Origin: Stieleria sp. JC731 | GTDB taxonomy: Bacteria > Planctomycetota > Planctomycetia > Pirellulales > Pirellulaceae | Reading direction: 5' to 3' | Length of the DNA: 64,000 nucleotides | NCBI RefSeq assembly: GCF_020966635.1 | Contig: NZ_JAJKFQ010000011.1 | Location: 496,001 to 560,000 of the forward strand | Shown: positions 8,929 through 19,445 of the stretch, piece after piece | Position numbering within the stretch: position 1 is the stretch's first letter | How the letters are laid out: each line of letters starts with the position of its first letter | Program-made: the position numbers and the translations under genes | The notes under the pieces: model-generated | What the model was told of the DNA's origin: nothing | The model's input: the letters and a program-made list of their open reading frames with translations, nothing else | Database searches by the model: none

Positions 8929-11013
8929 TCATTGCGTTCCATCAATCAACGTGTTCTCGCCCTTTCGGATCTGTTCGATCTGCAACGCTAGGTCGTCGGT
9001 GAAGGTTGGCAGTTTGAGCGTTTGGACGCCTTGTCGCCGACTGGCTTCGATTGCGATGGTCTGACCGATCACCTTGCCAGACGCCGGTTTGTAGAACGCT
9101 ACTCTATAACGACCGTCTTGCAGTCGCAGTAGCACGTTCTGATCCTTGATCTCTAAACCGCCACTGCGTGTGAATAAATAGGCCAGTGTGAGGTCTTTGG
9201 TTTGTGATGTAAGGACAGCCGGGATCAACTCGTTTCGATTTGGGTCGGTGTCTGACAAAGTAAGCGTGGTAAAGGTGGGGTCGACGCGCCAAAAATCTCT
9301 CGCAGACCACCAGTCAACAAATGGGCGAACATACTGTTCCCCTTTCGCGGCATAGACCGAATCGTCGATGCCTTCACAACCGTCCCAGGAATGCCAAGTC
9401 GTGTAGCCACCGGAGGCTGCTGCGATCCAAAGTTGTTTGCGGCGGTGGACGGCATCGTTGTTGGCATGACGGCGTTCACGTCCGGGTTCATTGTTGAATG
9501 CGGGTTTGCCAAAGACGCGAAGGTTGCGTGCAATCGCAAGGTACCAGTCACGCAAGTCATACGTCGGAGTGCTGCCGGTGCAGTGATGGACCAACGCCAT
9601 GTCCATCCAGTCCGCATTGGGCCAAAGTGGATTGTCGGTCGTTCCGTTGGAAGAAATCACAGGTCGTTTGAATGGGTCATTGGTTTTCATGAACCGACCC
9701 ACCTGTGCTTGAAAGTCGGGGTTATTTGAATGTTCATTGTGTACCTCCCAACAAAAAATGTTCGGGTACTTGGCCAAGCGATCGATGACGCGTCGCAGGT
9801 AGGGAAGGACTCGCTGGAATGACTCCGGTCGATCGGGCAGTTTCAGCTTCATGAACAAAGTCAGGTTCAGCCCAATGCCTCGTTCGCCAGCGGCTTTGAT
9901 ACGTGATTCAACTTCATCCCAGTAGTCATCGTTAAAGCTGTCGAAGTCCGGTGATTGTCGAGATCCACCCCAGGGCCACGCATCCAAGCCCAACGCTTCG
10001 TTGTACGGGTTCCCTTCCAGATGAACGCGAATGACATTGGCACCGATCCTTTGTGCGCGATCGAGTGTAATTTCAGGATGTCGACAAGTGAAATAATGCC
10101 AAGCAGTCTTGTTGAAGATGAATGGATGATCGTTGTCTTCATTGCGGAAATGGTGTGGGTATTTCGCATCGACACGCAATGGCTGAGTCCAGGTGGCAGC
10201 CCGGTTTAGTTGCACGTCGGAAGTAGATTTTTGCGGCTGATTTTCAGGCGACAGGGCGACGAGTCTAAAATTGCGATAAGTGATCTTGGGAAGCTCGTTG
10301 TGCAACTTGTTGTCCCTTCCCGGTGCACTGCCGAGCCAAATACGTTGTTCGAGGGGAGCATATTCGAAGGGTGCGTTTTGGACCGCCCAAACCTGTTTGC
10401 CATCGATGGCGACTTCGAAACGACCTTCGCCCCAGGCGACGCGAAATTTATGCCATCGTTTCGGGTCCCAATCGAAGTTGTCACCGGTCGGTTCTTCTGA
10501 CCAATCACGGTTGGCTTTGCCGTTCTTGGTTTCAAAGATCGCCGGCGTCGTCTCGTTGTTATCTTGGCTTGGACGAGCACAGGAGATGACGGCTTTGAAT
10601 GAATTGCGGTTTTGCCGCCAGTGTCCATGGAATCGGAAATGGTTCTCGCGAAAATCCATCGCGTATTTGATTGGCTCTTCCAGGCCTCGGCCCTCGTACA
10701 TGCCAAAGAAGGCATGAGACGAATCCTCTGGAATGTCAGGGCTCATTCCGTGGACTTCGAATTCCATGTAGCCGTGTCTTATCGTGAGAGGCAGCCGATA
10801 GAGAATATGTCTCGTTTTCTCTTTCGGTTGATAGCCGTTTGGCGAAAGCTGGCCGCCGACAACGGTGCCTTTGGTCGAACCGACCAAGCTGTCTTCGATG
10901 ATGATCCGTTCGTCGGCGCGAGCGAAGGCCGCGAGCCAAAACACGCTCGTTAACACTGCGGATTGAACGAGCTGTGAAGTGCAAACTGAAGTATTGAAGT
11001 TCGTTCGTGTCAT
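8929..11013 (-). CDS. secreted two-domain glycoside hydrolase (GH5-like TIM barrel)
   Basis: 694 residues. A signal peptide (to ~ARA at 33) is followed by an N-terminal jelly-roll/concanavalin-like domain (~36-255; RYRL-like strands, HKFRVAWGEGRFEVAIDGKQVW). Next comes a TIM barrel (~280-600): ANVIRVHLEG, then NIFCWEVHNEH with candidate acid/base Glu427, and PAFNNEPGRE with candidate nucleophile Glu509. The C-terminal ~90 residues look like a small beta domain. The two Glu and the WEVHNE motif fit clan GH-A. The substrate cannot be read from sequence. It is divergent from the DUF1593 gene over 187 bp, and a shared role in polysaccharide use is plausible. Confidence 0.82.
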   Translation of the reverse strand: MTRTNFNTSVCTSQLVQSAVLTSVFWLAAFARADERIIIEDSLVGSTKGTVVGGQLSPNGYQPKEKTRHILYRLPLTIRHGYMEFEVHGMSPDIPEDSSHAFFGMYEGRGLEEPIKYAMDFRENHFRFHGHWRQNRNSFKAVISCARPSQDNNETTPAIFETKNGKANRDWSEEPTGDNFDWDPKRWHKFRVAWGEGRFEVAIDGKQVWAVQNAPFEYAPLEQRIWLGSAPGRDNKLHNELPKITYRNFRLVALSPENQPQKSTSDVQLNRAATWTQPLRVDAKYPHHFRNEDNDHPFIFNKTAWHYFTCRHPEITLDRAQRIGANVIRVHLEGNPYNEALGLDAWPWGGSRQSPDFDSFNDDYWDEVESRIKAAGERGIGLNLTLFMKLKLPDRPESFQRVLPYLRRVIDRLAKYPNIFCWEVHNEHSNNPDFQAQVGRFMKTNDPFKRPVISSNGTTDNPLWPNADWMDMALVHHCTGSTPTYDLRDWYLAIARNLRVFGKPAFNNEPGRERRHANNDAVHRRKQLWIAAASGGYTTWHSWDGCEGIDDSVYAAKGEQYVRPFVDWWSARDFWRVDPTFTTLTLSDTDPNRNELIPAVLTSQTKDLTLAYLFTRSGGLEIKDQNVLLRLQDGRYRVAFYKPASGKVIGQTIAIEASRRQGVQTLKLPTFTDDLALQIEQIRKGENTLIDGTQ

Positions 11014-11200
11014 TAAACAGTTCAGCCAAATACGGAGCGTTAAATAGCCATGTGCCAGTTATCAGGCTTGAAAAAGCAAACAAGGTTTGCAACATGGCCT
11101 GCGTGGTTCGGCTCACGAAATCGCGTTACACTCAATCGATCGAGTTTGCTCGCCAACGAAGCCTTTTAGGACTTTAGAATTTTAACTCAGAAGTCTCGAC

Positions 11201-12220
11201 ATGATGTATCGAACGATCACCACCATCGCTTTTCTAATTGTCATTCCGTTCGCTGATGTTACTTCGGCTCAGCCAAGCAACGAGATTTCTTCAGTCCAAA
11301 AACAGAGTCTGAAAGGTGGCGCGTTGGCCGGTCAGCGGATGCGAGTGTTGATCTCGACTGACATCGGTGGCTCTGACCCCGACGATTTTCAATCTTTGGT
11401 GCATCTGCTGCTCTACGCTGATGTATTGGACATCGAAGGATTGATCTCATCGCCACCAAATGCCGGACGATTGCAGCACATTCACGAAGTCTTGGACGCT
11501 TACGAGTCTGACTACCATCGATTGCTCGACAACTCGGGGAGGTCATTTCCATCGCCTGATGAACTGCGCAAACTGTCCGTTCAAGGCGCGATCGCGTCAG
11601 CGTCTCCAAAAGGCTGGGACGAGCCGAGCGATGGTTCAAGATTGCTAATCGAGAAAGCCAAAGCAAACGACGAACGCCCGCTGTGGGTTTTGGTTTGGGG
11701 CAGTCTCACTGATGTCGCACAAGCGGTTCACGATGATCCATCAATCAAATCACAACTTCGTGTCTATTCGATCGGATCTTGGAATACACGCCAGGACGAA
11801 GCGTCGCGAGCGTATCTATTCGAGCAGCATTCTGATTTATGGTGGATCGAAAGCGACACGACGTTTCGCGGAATGTATATCGGCGGCGATCAAGAGGGCG
11901 ATCAGGACAACAAAGCTTTTCCGCGACGCCATGTTCAAGGACATGGTGCCCTGGGAGATCTTTTCTGGAGCAAGAAACGCGATATCAAAATGGGCGATAC
12001 TCCGTCGCTGCTGTACCTGCTGAAAGGTCAGGCCGATAAGCCGGAGTCTGCTCATTGGGGCGGAGCATTTGTAAAGACCGATCACGGGCCCAACTACTGG
12101 ACGGACAACCCGTCGCCGGCACTAAGCGACGGAAATCGACCTGGAGCAAAAACAGTGAATCGTTGGCGATCCGATTTTTTAATCGATTGGCAACAACGAA
12201 TGGATTGGTTGAGAGATTAG
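11201..12220 (+). CDS. exported DUF1593 protein, nucleoside hydrolase-like
   Basis: 339 residues. A signal peptide occupies ~1-24 (ends TSAQ). From residue ~50 the sequence is STDIGGSDPDDFQSLVHLLLY, the DUF1593 signature, which resembles the calcium-binding DTDxxxDDxxA motif of nucleoside hydrolases. LWVLVWGSLTDVAQAV and YRVY-like segments follow. Family members include cellulose-binding proteins of marine polysaccharide degraders (Sde182 type). It probably acts outside the cytoplasm on a glycan-derived ribosyl or sugar substrate; the reaction is unknown. It is divergent from the GH5-like hydrolase. Confidence 0.82.
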   Translation: MMYRTITTIAFLIVIPFADVTSAQPSNEISSVQKQSLKGGALAGQRMRVLISTDIGGSDPDDFQSLVHLLLYADVLDIEGLISSPPNAGRLQHIHEVLDAYESDYHRLLDNSGRSFPSPDELRKLSVQGAIASASPKGWDEPSDGSRLLIEKAKANDERPLWVLVWGSLTDVAQAVHDDPSIKSQLRVYSIGSWNTRQDEASRAYLFEQHSDLWWIESDTTFRGMYIGGDQEGDQDNKAFPRRHVQGHGALGDLFWSKKRDIKMGDTPSLLYLLKGQADKPESAHWGGAFVKTDHGPNYWTDNPSPALSDGNRPGAKTVNRWRSDFLIDWQQRMDWLRD

Positions 12221-12461
12221 CCCTTTGGTTCGTTTGCGACCTGGCAGCGCAGGCACCGGTTTGACGCTATCGGTTCGCTCAATCGCCCCCTAGCACGACG
12301 GTTGCGACTTATAGGGGCAACAGGTTCATCGATACAAAAACGACGGGAAAGAGACCCAAGCATTCGGATCGACGTACCATGTCTAAACATGGCGACGAAG
12401 TTATTCCTGCGGAGTTTAGACCGAGGAATGATTGACGCTGTGTTTGTTGTCGGTGCTGCGT

Positions 12462-13163
12462 CTACAGATTGACGGTGCGGATCCAGCGATGGGATCGGCT
12501 GTCTCGGTGCTTGCCGGGTTTGCGTTCGGCGGCAAGCTGCATCGTTTCGGGGTATTCGGCGAAAACTAAAGCAATCAACTTTTCGCCGTTGCTGATTCCC
12601 AGGCGTTGATTGACGTGAGGCAGTTTAAGGATTCCACCGCTGGACCAGTAGGTGCCCATACCTGATGCGGTTAGTAACAGCAACAAATTTTGTACCATTG
12701 CTGATGTGGCCGCCAAGTGTTCGTCATCGACATCGACCTGCTCCTGCTTGGCTTCAGCGGCGTTGCGGAACTGTGGCAGCCACGTGATCAACACGGCGGC
12801 GCCGCAAGCCGAAAACATTGCCGGCAGTTTTCCTGCAGAGCTTTCAGATCCGCCCCATTGATCCAGCAGAGCTGCGACACGGCGACAATCTTCGTGCCAT
12901 AGCACCGACGCTCGCCACGGCTCTGCAATCGAGTCGACTCCACGATCGTAGTGAAAGGGAGCCATGCCAGCGACTTCAAGTGATTCAAGTACGATCGCAT
13001 TGTTTGATTGGACGTTTGCCTCGGATAGCTCGAACGGATTTGCGGTATCGGCAAGGACTTTCAATGTCACACGCGACTTGATGGTCTTGGCAACGGAACG
13101 AAATTCTGGCGTCGTCAATTCAGTAGGATCGGGCACGAAAGGATGCTTGTTGGAGTTCGGCAA
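12462..13163 (-). CDS. nitroreductase family protein
   Basis: 233 residues. It fits the FMN-dependent nitroreductase fold: TIKSRVTLKVLAD near the N terminus (the usual RRSxR region), AVLITW, then AATSAMVQNLLLLLTASGMGTYWSSGG in the middle, and EKLIALVFAEYPE at the end (the usual GYP region). FMN and NAD(P)H use is inferred from the family; the electron acceptor is unknown. It lies between convergent and tandem neighbours without an operon partner. Confidence 0.82.
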   Translation of the reverse strand: MPNSNKHPFVPDPTELTTPEFRSVAKTIKSRVTLKVLADTANPFELSEANVQSNNAIVLESLEVAGMAPFHYDRGVDSIAEPWRASVLWHEDCRRVAALLDQWGGSESSAGKLPAMFSACGAAVLITWLPQFRNAAEAKQEQVDVDDEHLAATSAMVQNLLLLLTASGMGTYWSSGGILKLPHVNQRLGISNGEKLIALVFAEYPETMQLAAERKPGKHRDSRSHRWIRTVNL

Positions 13164-13323
13164 TCAGTGAACAGTGATGCCGGAATTGGACATGGGGTTC
13201 GAACATCTTGAGTCAGTCCAAACCCTCTGGCAATCCCTACTTGTTTCGTGTGAGCAACAATGTTTTGCGGACTTCAATGACTTGTAATCGAGTACTGTTC
13301 GTGAACCGACCGTAGGAGCCATG

Positions 13324-16206
13324 TTATTCGGTGTGGGGCCCGATGAAGACGTTCATCATTCTGGGCCACCGGGCTTTCAGTTTCTCAGCAGTCGACATGT
13401 TCTCAGCAGTCGACATGTTCTCAGCAGTCAACAGGGAGATTTTCGAATCTCTCAAATCCAATTCGATTATCGCGGAGAGATTCCAGGTCAACAGTGTTGA
13501 TTCCCGGATTTGTAACTTGGGTAGCGACAAGTATTGAAGTTCACCCCAGTCGAATCCCTCAGCTTTTTCAGGTGCGAGATGCAGGTTTCTGATTTCGATG
13601 CTATTCGTGATTTGGGACAGTTCGATGGGAAGGTCTGTCAAGTTTGAACCGTCGATGGTCAAGTCGGATAGGTAGGGTGCCTGATTGATCAGCTGGCGGA
13701 GGATGTCAATGGAAGGGGCGAAGTTGGGAGCGTGAATGGATTCAACTGATGTTTGCCCATCCATCGGCCAAGACCGATTTGCGTCATCGAATTCGCAGTC
13801 CGCAAATTCGATTCGCGCGGCATTTGGCAGGGCAGCAATCACTTCCGAAGAAACTTTGATGCCACGCAACGAAATCGTGTTCGTGATGAATTGATCAGGC
13901 CAACATTGAATTCCACGAATAAAGGACTCGCATGCCAGTGGCGTCGAATCGGGGATTGATACACCGGAAAACCCACAGAGCGCGACGTGCTCGAAAGGGT
14001 GTTTCGCTGAGGGACCTAGATCAATATTCTCGCATTCGGACAAGTCGAGTGCGATGCGATTGAGCGAAGTTGGCCCATTGATCTGAAGTGATGTTAAACG
14101 TGCTTCATGGAAGGTGACTCGATCAAAGTAACCAGTCAGGCTTGCCAGTTTTGGCGCCTCGTCGATCGACAGATTGATGCGCTGATAGTTGTCTAGGGAA
14201 ATGATTTGGAGTTCTGGAACGTCTTCCAAGGAAATCGTACAAACGGTTTGTGGGATGTAACCCACGGTGTTGTGAACATCCAATTTGAGAAGGTTGTCTC
14301 CTCCAGAGATCCTGAATTCCGAATCGGAATCATTGGGCACGATCAATTCCAATTTGACGATTGATTCGGGGACTTCCAATGCACATCCTGAGACTTCGAA
14401 GGTCGCTTCGTGGAATTGATTGCCCTTGCCTTGGGGTGATCCTTTCAAGAAGGGCTCGCACGCAGAAAAACGAATCCTGCGGTCTTCATCTGTGATTGAG
14501 AACTGGTCGAGGTTTTGTGATTGCAGAATATGCTTGACGGTTTCCCATGGCAATTTGCAGTCGTGTATCGTCAGTTCGTTCAACTTCGGATGTTCGAGGA
14601 TGTCGCTGATGTTGGATGACGACAGGCCGCACGCGTAGAACTCAATTTTTTCAATCGTTGGCGTTGCCAGCACTCGAGAAATCGACTCGGCACCAGCCCG
14701 TTCGAGCATGACCGAGCTTGGTGCTCGAAGGGAAAAGACATGATCGTCGGTTGCGAGGGCGTTCGCAAATCGTATCGAAAATTGAATCGGATCGAGGACG
14801 ATATCAGCGTCTTGCGCCAGCACTGTCACACCGGGCAGTTGCTCTAGCCCGCGATGGCGATTCATCGGTTCGACGAATCCTTTATAGATAACCAAGGTCA
14901 CGAATAGTGATACAAGTGACAACCGTGCGAGCTTCAACGACCGGTTGGAAAACCGTTTGCGAATGCGTTGAGTTGGCAGGATGATTGTGGCGACCGCAAG
15001 CGTAAAGCACACGTCCAGGATCAAGGATGGCCAATGGAACACCGTGGTCGACCAGTCCGCCATGTCGATCCAATACCATGGAATCGTCGTGTGAGAATCA
15101 CGCCATGCGATCCAGTACTGTAGTGGCCAACCTGCAACTCGGTAGTTGCTGCTGTAGGAGACGGATTGGGTAAAGGGGAATAGAGTCAGAAGTGAAACGG
15201 CCGCTACAAAAGTTAACTGCCGAGTCAGTGGAGCGAATTTGCTGGGTGCGATGTCTGCAATTGCTTTCGTCGCTGAAAGGGTTTGATCGGTTCCTTCAAC
15301 TGTTGGTAGCGACTGTTTGGTGCGAGTGGTATCGAGCGTGATCCCACACTGTCGGCAGATGCATGGAAAAATCGCGATCAGCAAACTGGAAAATCCCAAC
15401 GTCAAATTGTTCAGTTCGATGACGTCGATTTCAGAAAGCCACGGAGGATTCGCTAACCACGATTGTCTAGCCAACATGATCAGCCAAATGGTGGCTCGTA
15501 GAGTGGCAAACCCTGCCGCCCAGAGAAGAAGCAAATTAAGTATGGCAGCCGACGAACTGCAGCGAGCGTTCGCACGCATCGCGATGATTCCGATGATCGA
15601 ATACAGAATCGCTAGGATCGCTGTCCAACTCGGTGTAAGGGAATCTCGGAAAGTATCCCAATCTTGTCGTAGGCAAACTAACACGACAGCGCAAAGGCAT
15701 GATAGCGCGAGCAAGTCTGAGATCCCGGCACGAGATCGTTCTGTTTTGTTCGCTTTAACCGCAGGATGTTGGATCAGCTGATGATCCATTCCGGCGGTGA
15801 GAGAGCGGCGAGACCACAAGCGAAACAGTATTGGGACGATTCCTGTTGCCGAGATCGAGATCAGCACATGGGAAACATCTTCGGAGCGACTTGGCTGCCA
15901 AGAGTTCAATCGCGGATCTGTTGACTCTAGCCACGACCAGATCGAAGGAAATACGATCTGAAAACTGAGTATCAGGCCAACGACAGAAAAGAAAATCAGG
16001 TAGCGAGATTTGCTTCGAGGATGCCGAAGCCAGAGCCAAAGATGCAGCATGCTGGCGGGAACTGCCAATGGGACATCACCAAAAAAGCTGATGATGATCA
16101 CGGCAAATGCGACGGGCACGGCGTCGACAACGCGGTCACGAGGGACTCGGAGAGATGTCATTTCCCGATCGGTATACTCTGCGAAAGGCTGTGCGGGTGG
16201 ATCCAT
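13324..16206 (-). CDS. 960-residue membrane protein with leucine-rich C-terminal half
   Basis: About ten hydrophobic helices in the first ~480 residues (for example VPVAFAVIIISFFGDV, YLIFFSVVGLILSFQIVF, LIAIFPCICRQCGITL with a CxxC). The second half (~500-940) consists of repeating LRR-like units with xxLxxLxIxxxxL spacing (LNELTIHDCKL, LSDLTIDGSNL, EIRNLHL), with no enzyme motif. A perfect in-frame 18-bp repeat encodes MSTAEN copies near the C terminus (see 13382-13432). Leucine-rich membrane proteins of this size are common in planctomycetes and usually uncharacterised. Function unknown; a recognition or scaffold role is only a guess. Confidence 0.8.
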   Translation of the reverse strand: MDPPAQPFAEYTDREMTSLRVPRDRVVDAVPVAFAVIIISFFGDVPLAVPASMLHLWLWLRHPRSKSRYLIFFSVVGLILSFQIVFPSIWSWLESTDPRLNSWQPSRSEDVSHVLISISATGIVPILFRLWSRRSLTAGMDHQLIQHPAVKANKTERSRAGISDLLALSCLCAVVLVCLRQDWDTFRDSLTPSWTAILAILYSIIGIIAMRANARCSSSAAILNLLLLWAAGFATLRATIWLIMLARQSWLANPPWLSEIDVIELNNLTLGFSSLLIAIFPCICRQCGITLDTTRTKQSLPTVEGTDQTLSATKAIADIAPSKFAPLTRQLTFVAAVSLLTLFPFTQSVSYSSNYRVAGWPLQYWIAWRDSHTTIPWYWIDMADWSTTVFHWPSLILDVCFTLAVATIILPTQRIRKRFSNRSLKLARLSLVSLFVTLVIYKGFVEPMNRHRGLEQLPGVTVLAQDADIVLDPIQFSIRFANALATDDHVFSLRAPSSVMLERAGAESISRVLATPTIEKIEFYACGLSSSNISDILEHPKLNELTIHDCKLPWETVKHILQSQNLDQFSITDEDRRIRFSACEPFLKGSPQGKGNQFHEATFEVSGCALEVPESIVKLELIVPNDSDSEFRISGGDNLLKLDVHNTVGYIPQTVCTISLEDVPELQIISLDNYQRINLSIDEAPKLASLTGYFDRVTFHEARLTSLQINGPTSLNRIALDLSECENIDLGPSAKHPFEHVALCGFSGVSIPDSTPLACESFIRGIQCWPDQFITNTISLRGIKVSSEVIAALPNAARIEFADCEFDDANRSWPMDGQTSVESIHAPNFAPSIDILRQLINQAPYLSDLTIDGSNLTDLPIELSQITNSIEIRNLHLAPEKAEGFDWGELQYLSLPKLQIRESTLLTWNLSAIIELDLRDSKISLLTAENMSTAENMSTAEKLKARWPRMMNVFIGPHTE
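13382..13432 (-). repeat. in-frame 18-bp tandem repeat (MSTAEN)
   Basis: Two full copies of an 18-bp unit starting TTCTCAGCAGTCGACATG on the plus strand (13382-13399, 13400-13417) plus most of a third (13418-13432). On the coding strand it gives ENMSTAENMSTAEN near the C terminus of the leucine-rich protein. Perfect copies suggest recent slippage. Confidence 0.9.
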
Positions 16207-16436
16207 TCCACCCTGGCGGGGAGTTTAGCAGAGTTTGTGATCGTGGGTGCGTCAGTGTGAAATAAAAGTCGTTCCCTTTCAGGTCCGTCTGGCCCGATCG
16301 AAAGGCCGCGGAATTAGATGTCAACGCGAACCAAAAAGTCGGCCGATCCGCTACTTTTCTGATCGCGGCTAGCTTGTCTTAGAAACGCAGGCGGGGTCCA
16401 ACGAATCACGCCACCTCGTTTGACGCTTGGATGGCG

Positions 16437-16949
16437 TTATTTGCGTTCGGTGTTCTGAGTAATGCTCACGCCTTCACCGTTTTCGGCGACAACGACGTGT
16501 AGAACACGGTCATCTTTGCTGAGCCCGATCATCCACATCGTGTCACCTTGCTTGGCGAGCGTTTCTTCTTTCCAGCCTGCTTCGGCTGTGGATGATTTAT
16601 AGAAGTCGACGACTTTCTGGAAGTCGTCTTGAGTGCTGGCTTGAACGACAAAAGCACCTTGGGCTGCGTTTGAATGCGCCATGTTGACGGTGATGTTTTT
16701 GTAGACAGGAATATCCTTTGGTAAATCAGCAGGAACTTTGGCATTTGGGCCGACAGTGTATTGAGCGGTGCCCTCGGCTCCGTTGACTTGAATATCGAAG
16801 CCGCCATCGTTCAAGTCAACGCTCGATGTCATGCCTTCTTCGGCCATCCGAGCTTCAATTGCTTTCTCGGTTGCGGTCTCAGCGATTTTTGAACAACCGG
16901 AAATCGAAACAAGTAGTGCGATCAGTACGGATTTAATTGTTGTTTTCAT
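16437..16949 (-). CDS. small lipoprotein, unknown function
   Basis: 170 residues from ATG 16949, which begins a lipoprotein signal MKTTIKSVLIALLVSISGC with lipobox SISGC; the longer frame to 17003 adds an unlikely polar leader. After acylation the mature protein has a helical start, a central region with DLPKDIPVYKNITVNM, and a C-terminal alpha/beta part (FQKVVDFYKSSTAEAGW; MWMIGLSKDDRVLHVVV) resembling proteins that hold a pairwise stress-like fold. No catalytic motif is visible. It is divergent from the dgcN-like gene, 171 bp apart. Confidence 0.75.
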   Translation of the reverse strand: MKTTIKSVLIALLVSISGCSKIAETATEKAIEARMAEEGMTSSVDLNDGGFDIQVNGAEGTAQYTVGPNAKVPADLPKDIPVYKNITVNMAHSNAAQGAFVVQASTQDDFQKVVDFYKSSTAEAGWKEETLAKQGDTMWMIGLSKDDRVLHVVVAENGEGVSITQNTERK

Positions 16950-17120
16950 GGCGAGACACTCGCTAACGGGTGAAAGGGGTTTTGGTTGTGCGTGACAATT
17001 CAACCCAACAGTTAATCATCGCACAAGATCGCATTGCAACCGCGCGGCCGGAACCGCTCTGGTAGAATTTCGGCGGCGAATAAAATTGACCAACACCACT
17101 GGTTTTTCGGGGAACACAAA

Positions 17121-18176
17121 GTGACAGAAACAGCTCCGTTATCGGGCTATCGGCGGATATTATTGTTGACCGATGGTTATTCAACACCTTTCCTTGCGAA
17201 GACTGCGATCAGCTTGTTGCGGTACCGAACGGAGGACGTGATCGCGGTGTTGGATAGCGAGCATGCTGGAAAAGATGCGGGCGAGCTGTTTGCTACGGGG
17301 CATGGTGTTCCTGTGGTTGATTACTTGGTCGAGGGGACTGATGCGATCTTCATTGGAATCGCGCCACCGGGCGGTAAATTGCCAGCGGCGTGGCATCCGA
17401 TCCTTCGTGAGGCGCTTACTAAAGGCATCGATGTCGTTTCCGGTTTGCACGACTTTCTTTCCGCCGATGAGGCATTGGTCGCGCTGGCTGAGCAAAACGG
17501 AAGGCAGCTTATTGACGTCCGTAAGAACACCGAGAAAGAGACCGCGACGGGACAGCCTTTTCGCCAAGGGTGTTTGAGAATTCATACCGTCGGTCAAGAT
17601 TGTTCGGTCGGCAAAATGGTCGCTTCGGTCGAGGTCCAGCAGGAGCTTTCACGGCGTGGGCATGACGCAAAGTTTTTGGCCACTGGGCAAACCGGGATCA
17701 TGATTTCCGGCGAAGGCGTGCCCATCGATTGCGTCGTCGCTGACTTCGTTAACGGGGCTGCCGAACGCTTGGTGCGTCGCAACGACCAACACGAAATATT
17801 GTTAATCGAAGGACAAGGTTCGATATCGCATCCGGCGTTTTCCGCCGTGACCCATGGATTGTTACATGGTTGTGCGCCCGACGGATTGATCTTTGTCTAC
17901 GAGGTTGGACGTAAAGAAGTCAAAGGGCTCGATGGGATACCTCTGCTGCCACTGAAGCGACTGATTGAAACTTATGAACTCGTGGCTTCGTTGCGAAACC
18001 CATGTCGAATGATTGGCATCGCGATGAACGGTCGAAAAATCAGTGAGGATGAAGCGGCTCGCGAAAAAGCAACGCTGGAAGCGGAGCTAGGGCTACCGGT
18101 TTGCGACGTCTATCGAGACGGTGCGGGAGTCCTCGCAGACGCTGTCGAGAAATTGCAAAAGGAGCTGAACCCGTGA
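17121..18176 (+). CDS. dgcN: DUF1611 protein, DgcN-like D-glutamate N-acetyltransferase candidate
   Basis: 351 residues from GTG 17121 (GGGGAA just upstream); the frame is open back to 17034. The N-terminal Rossmann-like part has [21 protein letters not shown]. The P-loop-like [18 protein letters not shown] (~157-174) and [23 protein letters not shown] are hallmarks of DUF1611. In marine bacteria DUF1611 proteins partnered with a dipeptide-epimerase homologue have been described as DgcN, which acetylates D-glutamate before racemisation. The stop codon overlaps the next GTG by 4 nt with AAGGAG upstream, so the two are translationally coupled. Substrate assignment is inferred from context. Confidence 0.78.
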   Translation: MTETAPLSGYRRILLLTDGYSTPFLAKTAISLLRYRTEDVIAVLDSEHAGKDAGELFATGHGVPVVDYLVEGTDAIFIGIAPPGGKLPAAWHPILREALTKGIDVVSGLHDFLSADEALVALAEQNGRQLIDVRKNTEKETATGQPFRQGCLRIHTVGQDCSVGKMVASVEVQQELSRRGHDAKFLATGQTGIMISGEGVPIDCVVADFVNGAAERLVRRNDQHEILLIEGQGSISHPAFSAVTHGLLHGCAPDGLIFVYEVGRKEVKGLDGIPLLPLKRLIETYELVASLRNPCRMIGIAMNGRKISEDEAAREKATLEAELGLPVCDVYRDGAGVLADAVEKLQKELNP

Positions 18177-19207
18177 AGATTCGGTTGCATCCGGTCAAGC
18201 TACCGCTCGAGTATGAATTCACGATTGCTCGTGGTTCCATGACGACTCAAGAATCGTTGGTCGTCGAATTGGAACACGAAGGCCAACGCGGATTTGGCGA
18301 AGTCACCGCCAATGAGTACTACGGACATTCGATCGAATCGATGTCCGACTCTGTGCTGGCATGCGCCGAGGCAATTGAGTCCTATCAGTTCGGGCACCCA
18401 GCGGAATTGTGGCAGCTTCTGCAGCCCAAGCTTTATAAGGACATGTTCGCGCTGTCTGCACTTGATCTCGCGGCCTATGACTTGTTTGGCAAGCTAAGTG
18501 CAAGATGGACCTACGAGATCTTGGGTTTGGCATGGGAGCAGATTCCACAGTCAAGTTACACGATAGGGATCGACGAGATCGATGTAATGGTTTCCAAGCT
18601 GCGGGCGAATGCCGGATGGGAAATCTACAAAATCAAACTGGGGACTAAGCATGACGTCGAAATCGTTCGCCGATTGCGTGAGGTCACTTCGGCAGTTTTC
18701 CGTATCGACGCGAACTGCGGTTGGACCGCCGAGCAAGCGATCGAATATTCCCACGAGCTGAAAGAATTGGGAGTCGAATTTATTGAGCAGCCGTTGCCAG
18801 CAGACTCGAAAAAGAAGCATCACCGGAAAGTCTTCGAAGAGTCGTCTTTGCCAATCATTGCCGACGAAAATTGCCTTGTCGAAGCGGACGTCGCACGCTG
18901 CGAAGGCCTGTTCCATGGTGTGAATGTCAAACTATGCAAATGTGGCGGGCTGACCCCAGCGGTGCGGATGTTGCAAGAGGCAAAACGGCTGGGAATGAAG
19001 ACGATGGTCGGTTGCATGGTCGAAAGCTCCGTTGGCATTTCCGGCGCTGCACAGCTTGCTCCGCTTTTGGACTATGCCGATTTAGACGGGGCTGTCTTGA
19101 TATCCAAAGACGTCGCCGAGGGCGTGACGATCGAAAAAGGTAAGATCAAGTTGAACGACCTATTCGGTAGCGGCGTGAACTACTTCAGTGAAATGACGCC
19201 GCCTTAG
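18173..19207 (+). CDS. dgcA: dipeptide epimerase / N-acetyl-D-Glu racemase-like enolase-superfamily enzyme
   Basis: 344 residues from GTG 18173, overlapping the upstream stop (GTGA). Enolase-superfamily residues are all present: the KxK base pair Lys153/Lys155 (YKIKLG), metal ligands Asp179 (RIDANCGW), Glu205 (FIEQPL) and Asp231 (ADENC), and the opposing base Lys253 ([10 protein letters not shown]). A DLD at 303-305 matches the DxD that binds the substrate amino group in L-Ala-D/L-Glu epimerases. It therefore could epimerise murein dipeptides or, given its DUF1611 partner, racemise N-acetyl-D-glutamate. Cytoplasmic; coupled to dgcN. Confidence 0.85.
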   Translation: MKIRLHPVKLPLEYEFTIARGSMTTQESLVVELEHEGQRGFGEVTANEYYGHSIESMSDSVLACAEAIESYQFGHPAELWQLLQPKLYKDMFALSALDLAAYDLFGKLSARWTYEILGLAWEQIPQSSYTIGIDEIDVMVSKLRANAGWEIYKIKLGTKHDVEIVRRLREVTSAVFRIDANCGWTAEQAIEYSHELKELGVEFIEQPLPADSKKKHHRKVFEESSLPIIADENCLVEADVARCEGLFHGVNVKLCKCGGLTPAVRMLQEAKRLGMKTMVGCMVESSVGISGAAQLAPLLDYADLDGAVLISKDVAEGVTIEKGKIKLNDLFGSGVNYFSEMTPP

Positions 19208-19445
19208 AAGCCTGATGACTTTCGATCATCGCCAAACACTCCTTGAGCGTAGCGTCTGTTCCTTCTGGGGTTGCGAAACCGTCGCGACTTCGGGGAAGAC
19301 CGAAAGTTGGTATCAACAAGACGCTAGGCGGCACATTCTTCAACGTGGGGCAACGTCAGGCTTTACAATCGTGGCGTGCGGTTGATTGAAAAGTTGATCG
19401 TACTAATCGAGGCGATCACTTTCCCAATCATCCAAGTTGAGCCCA

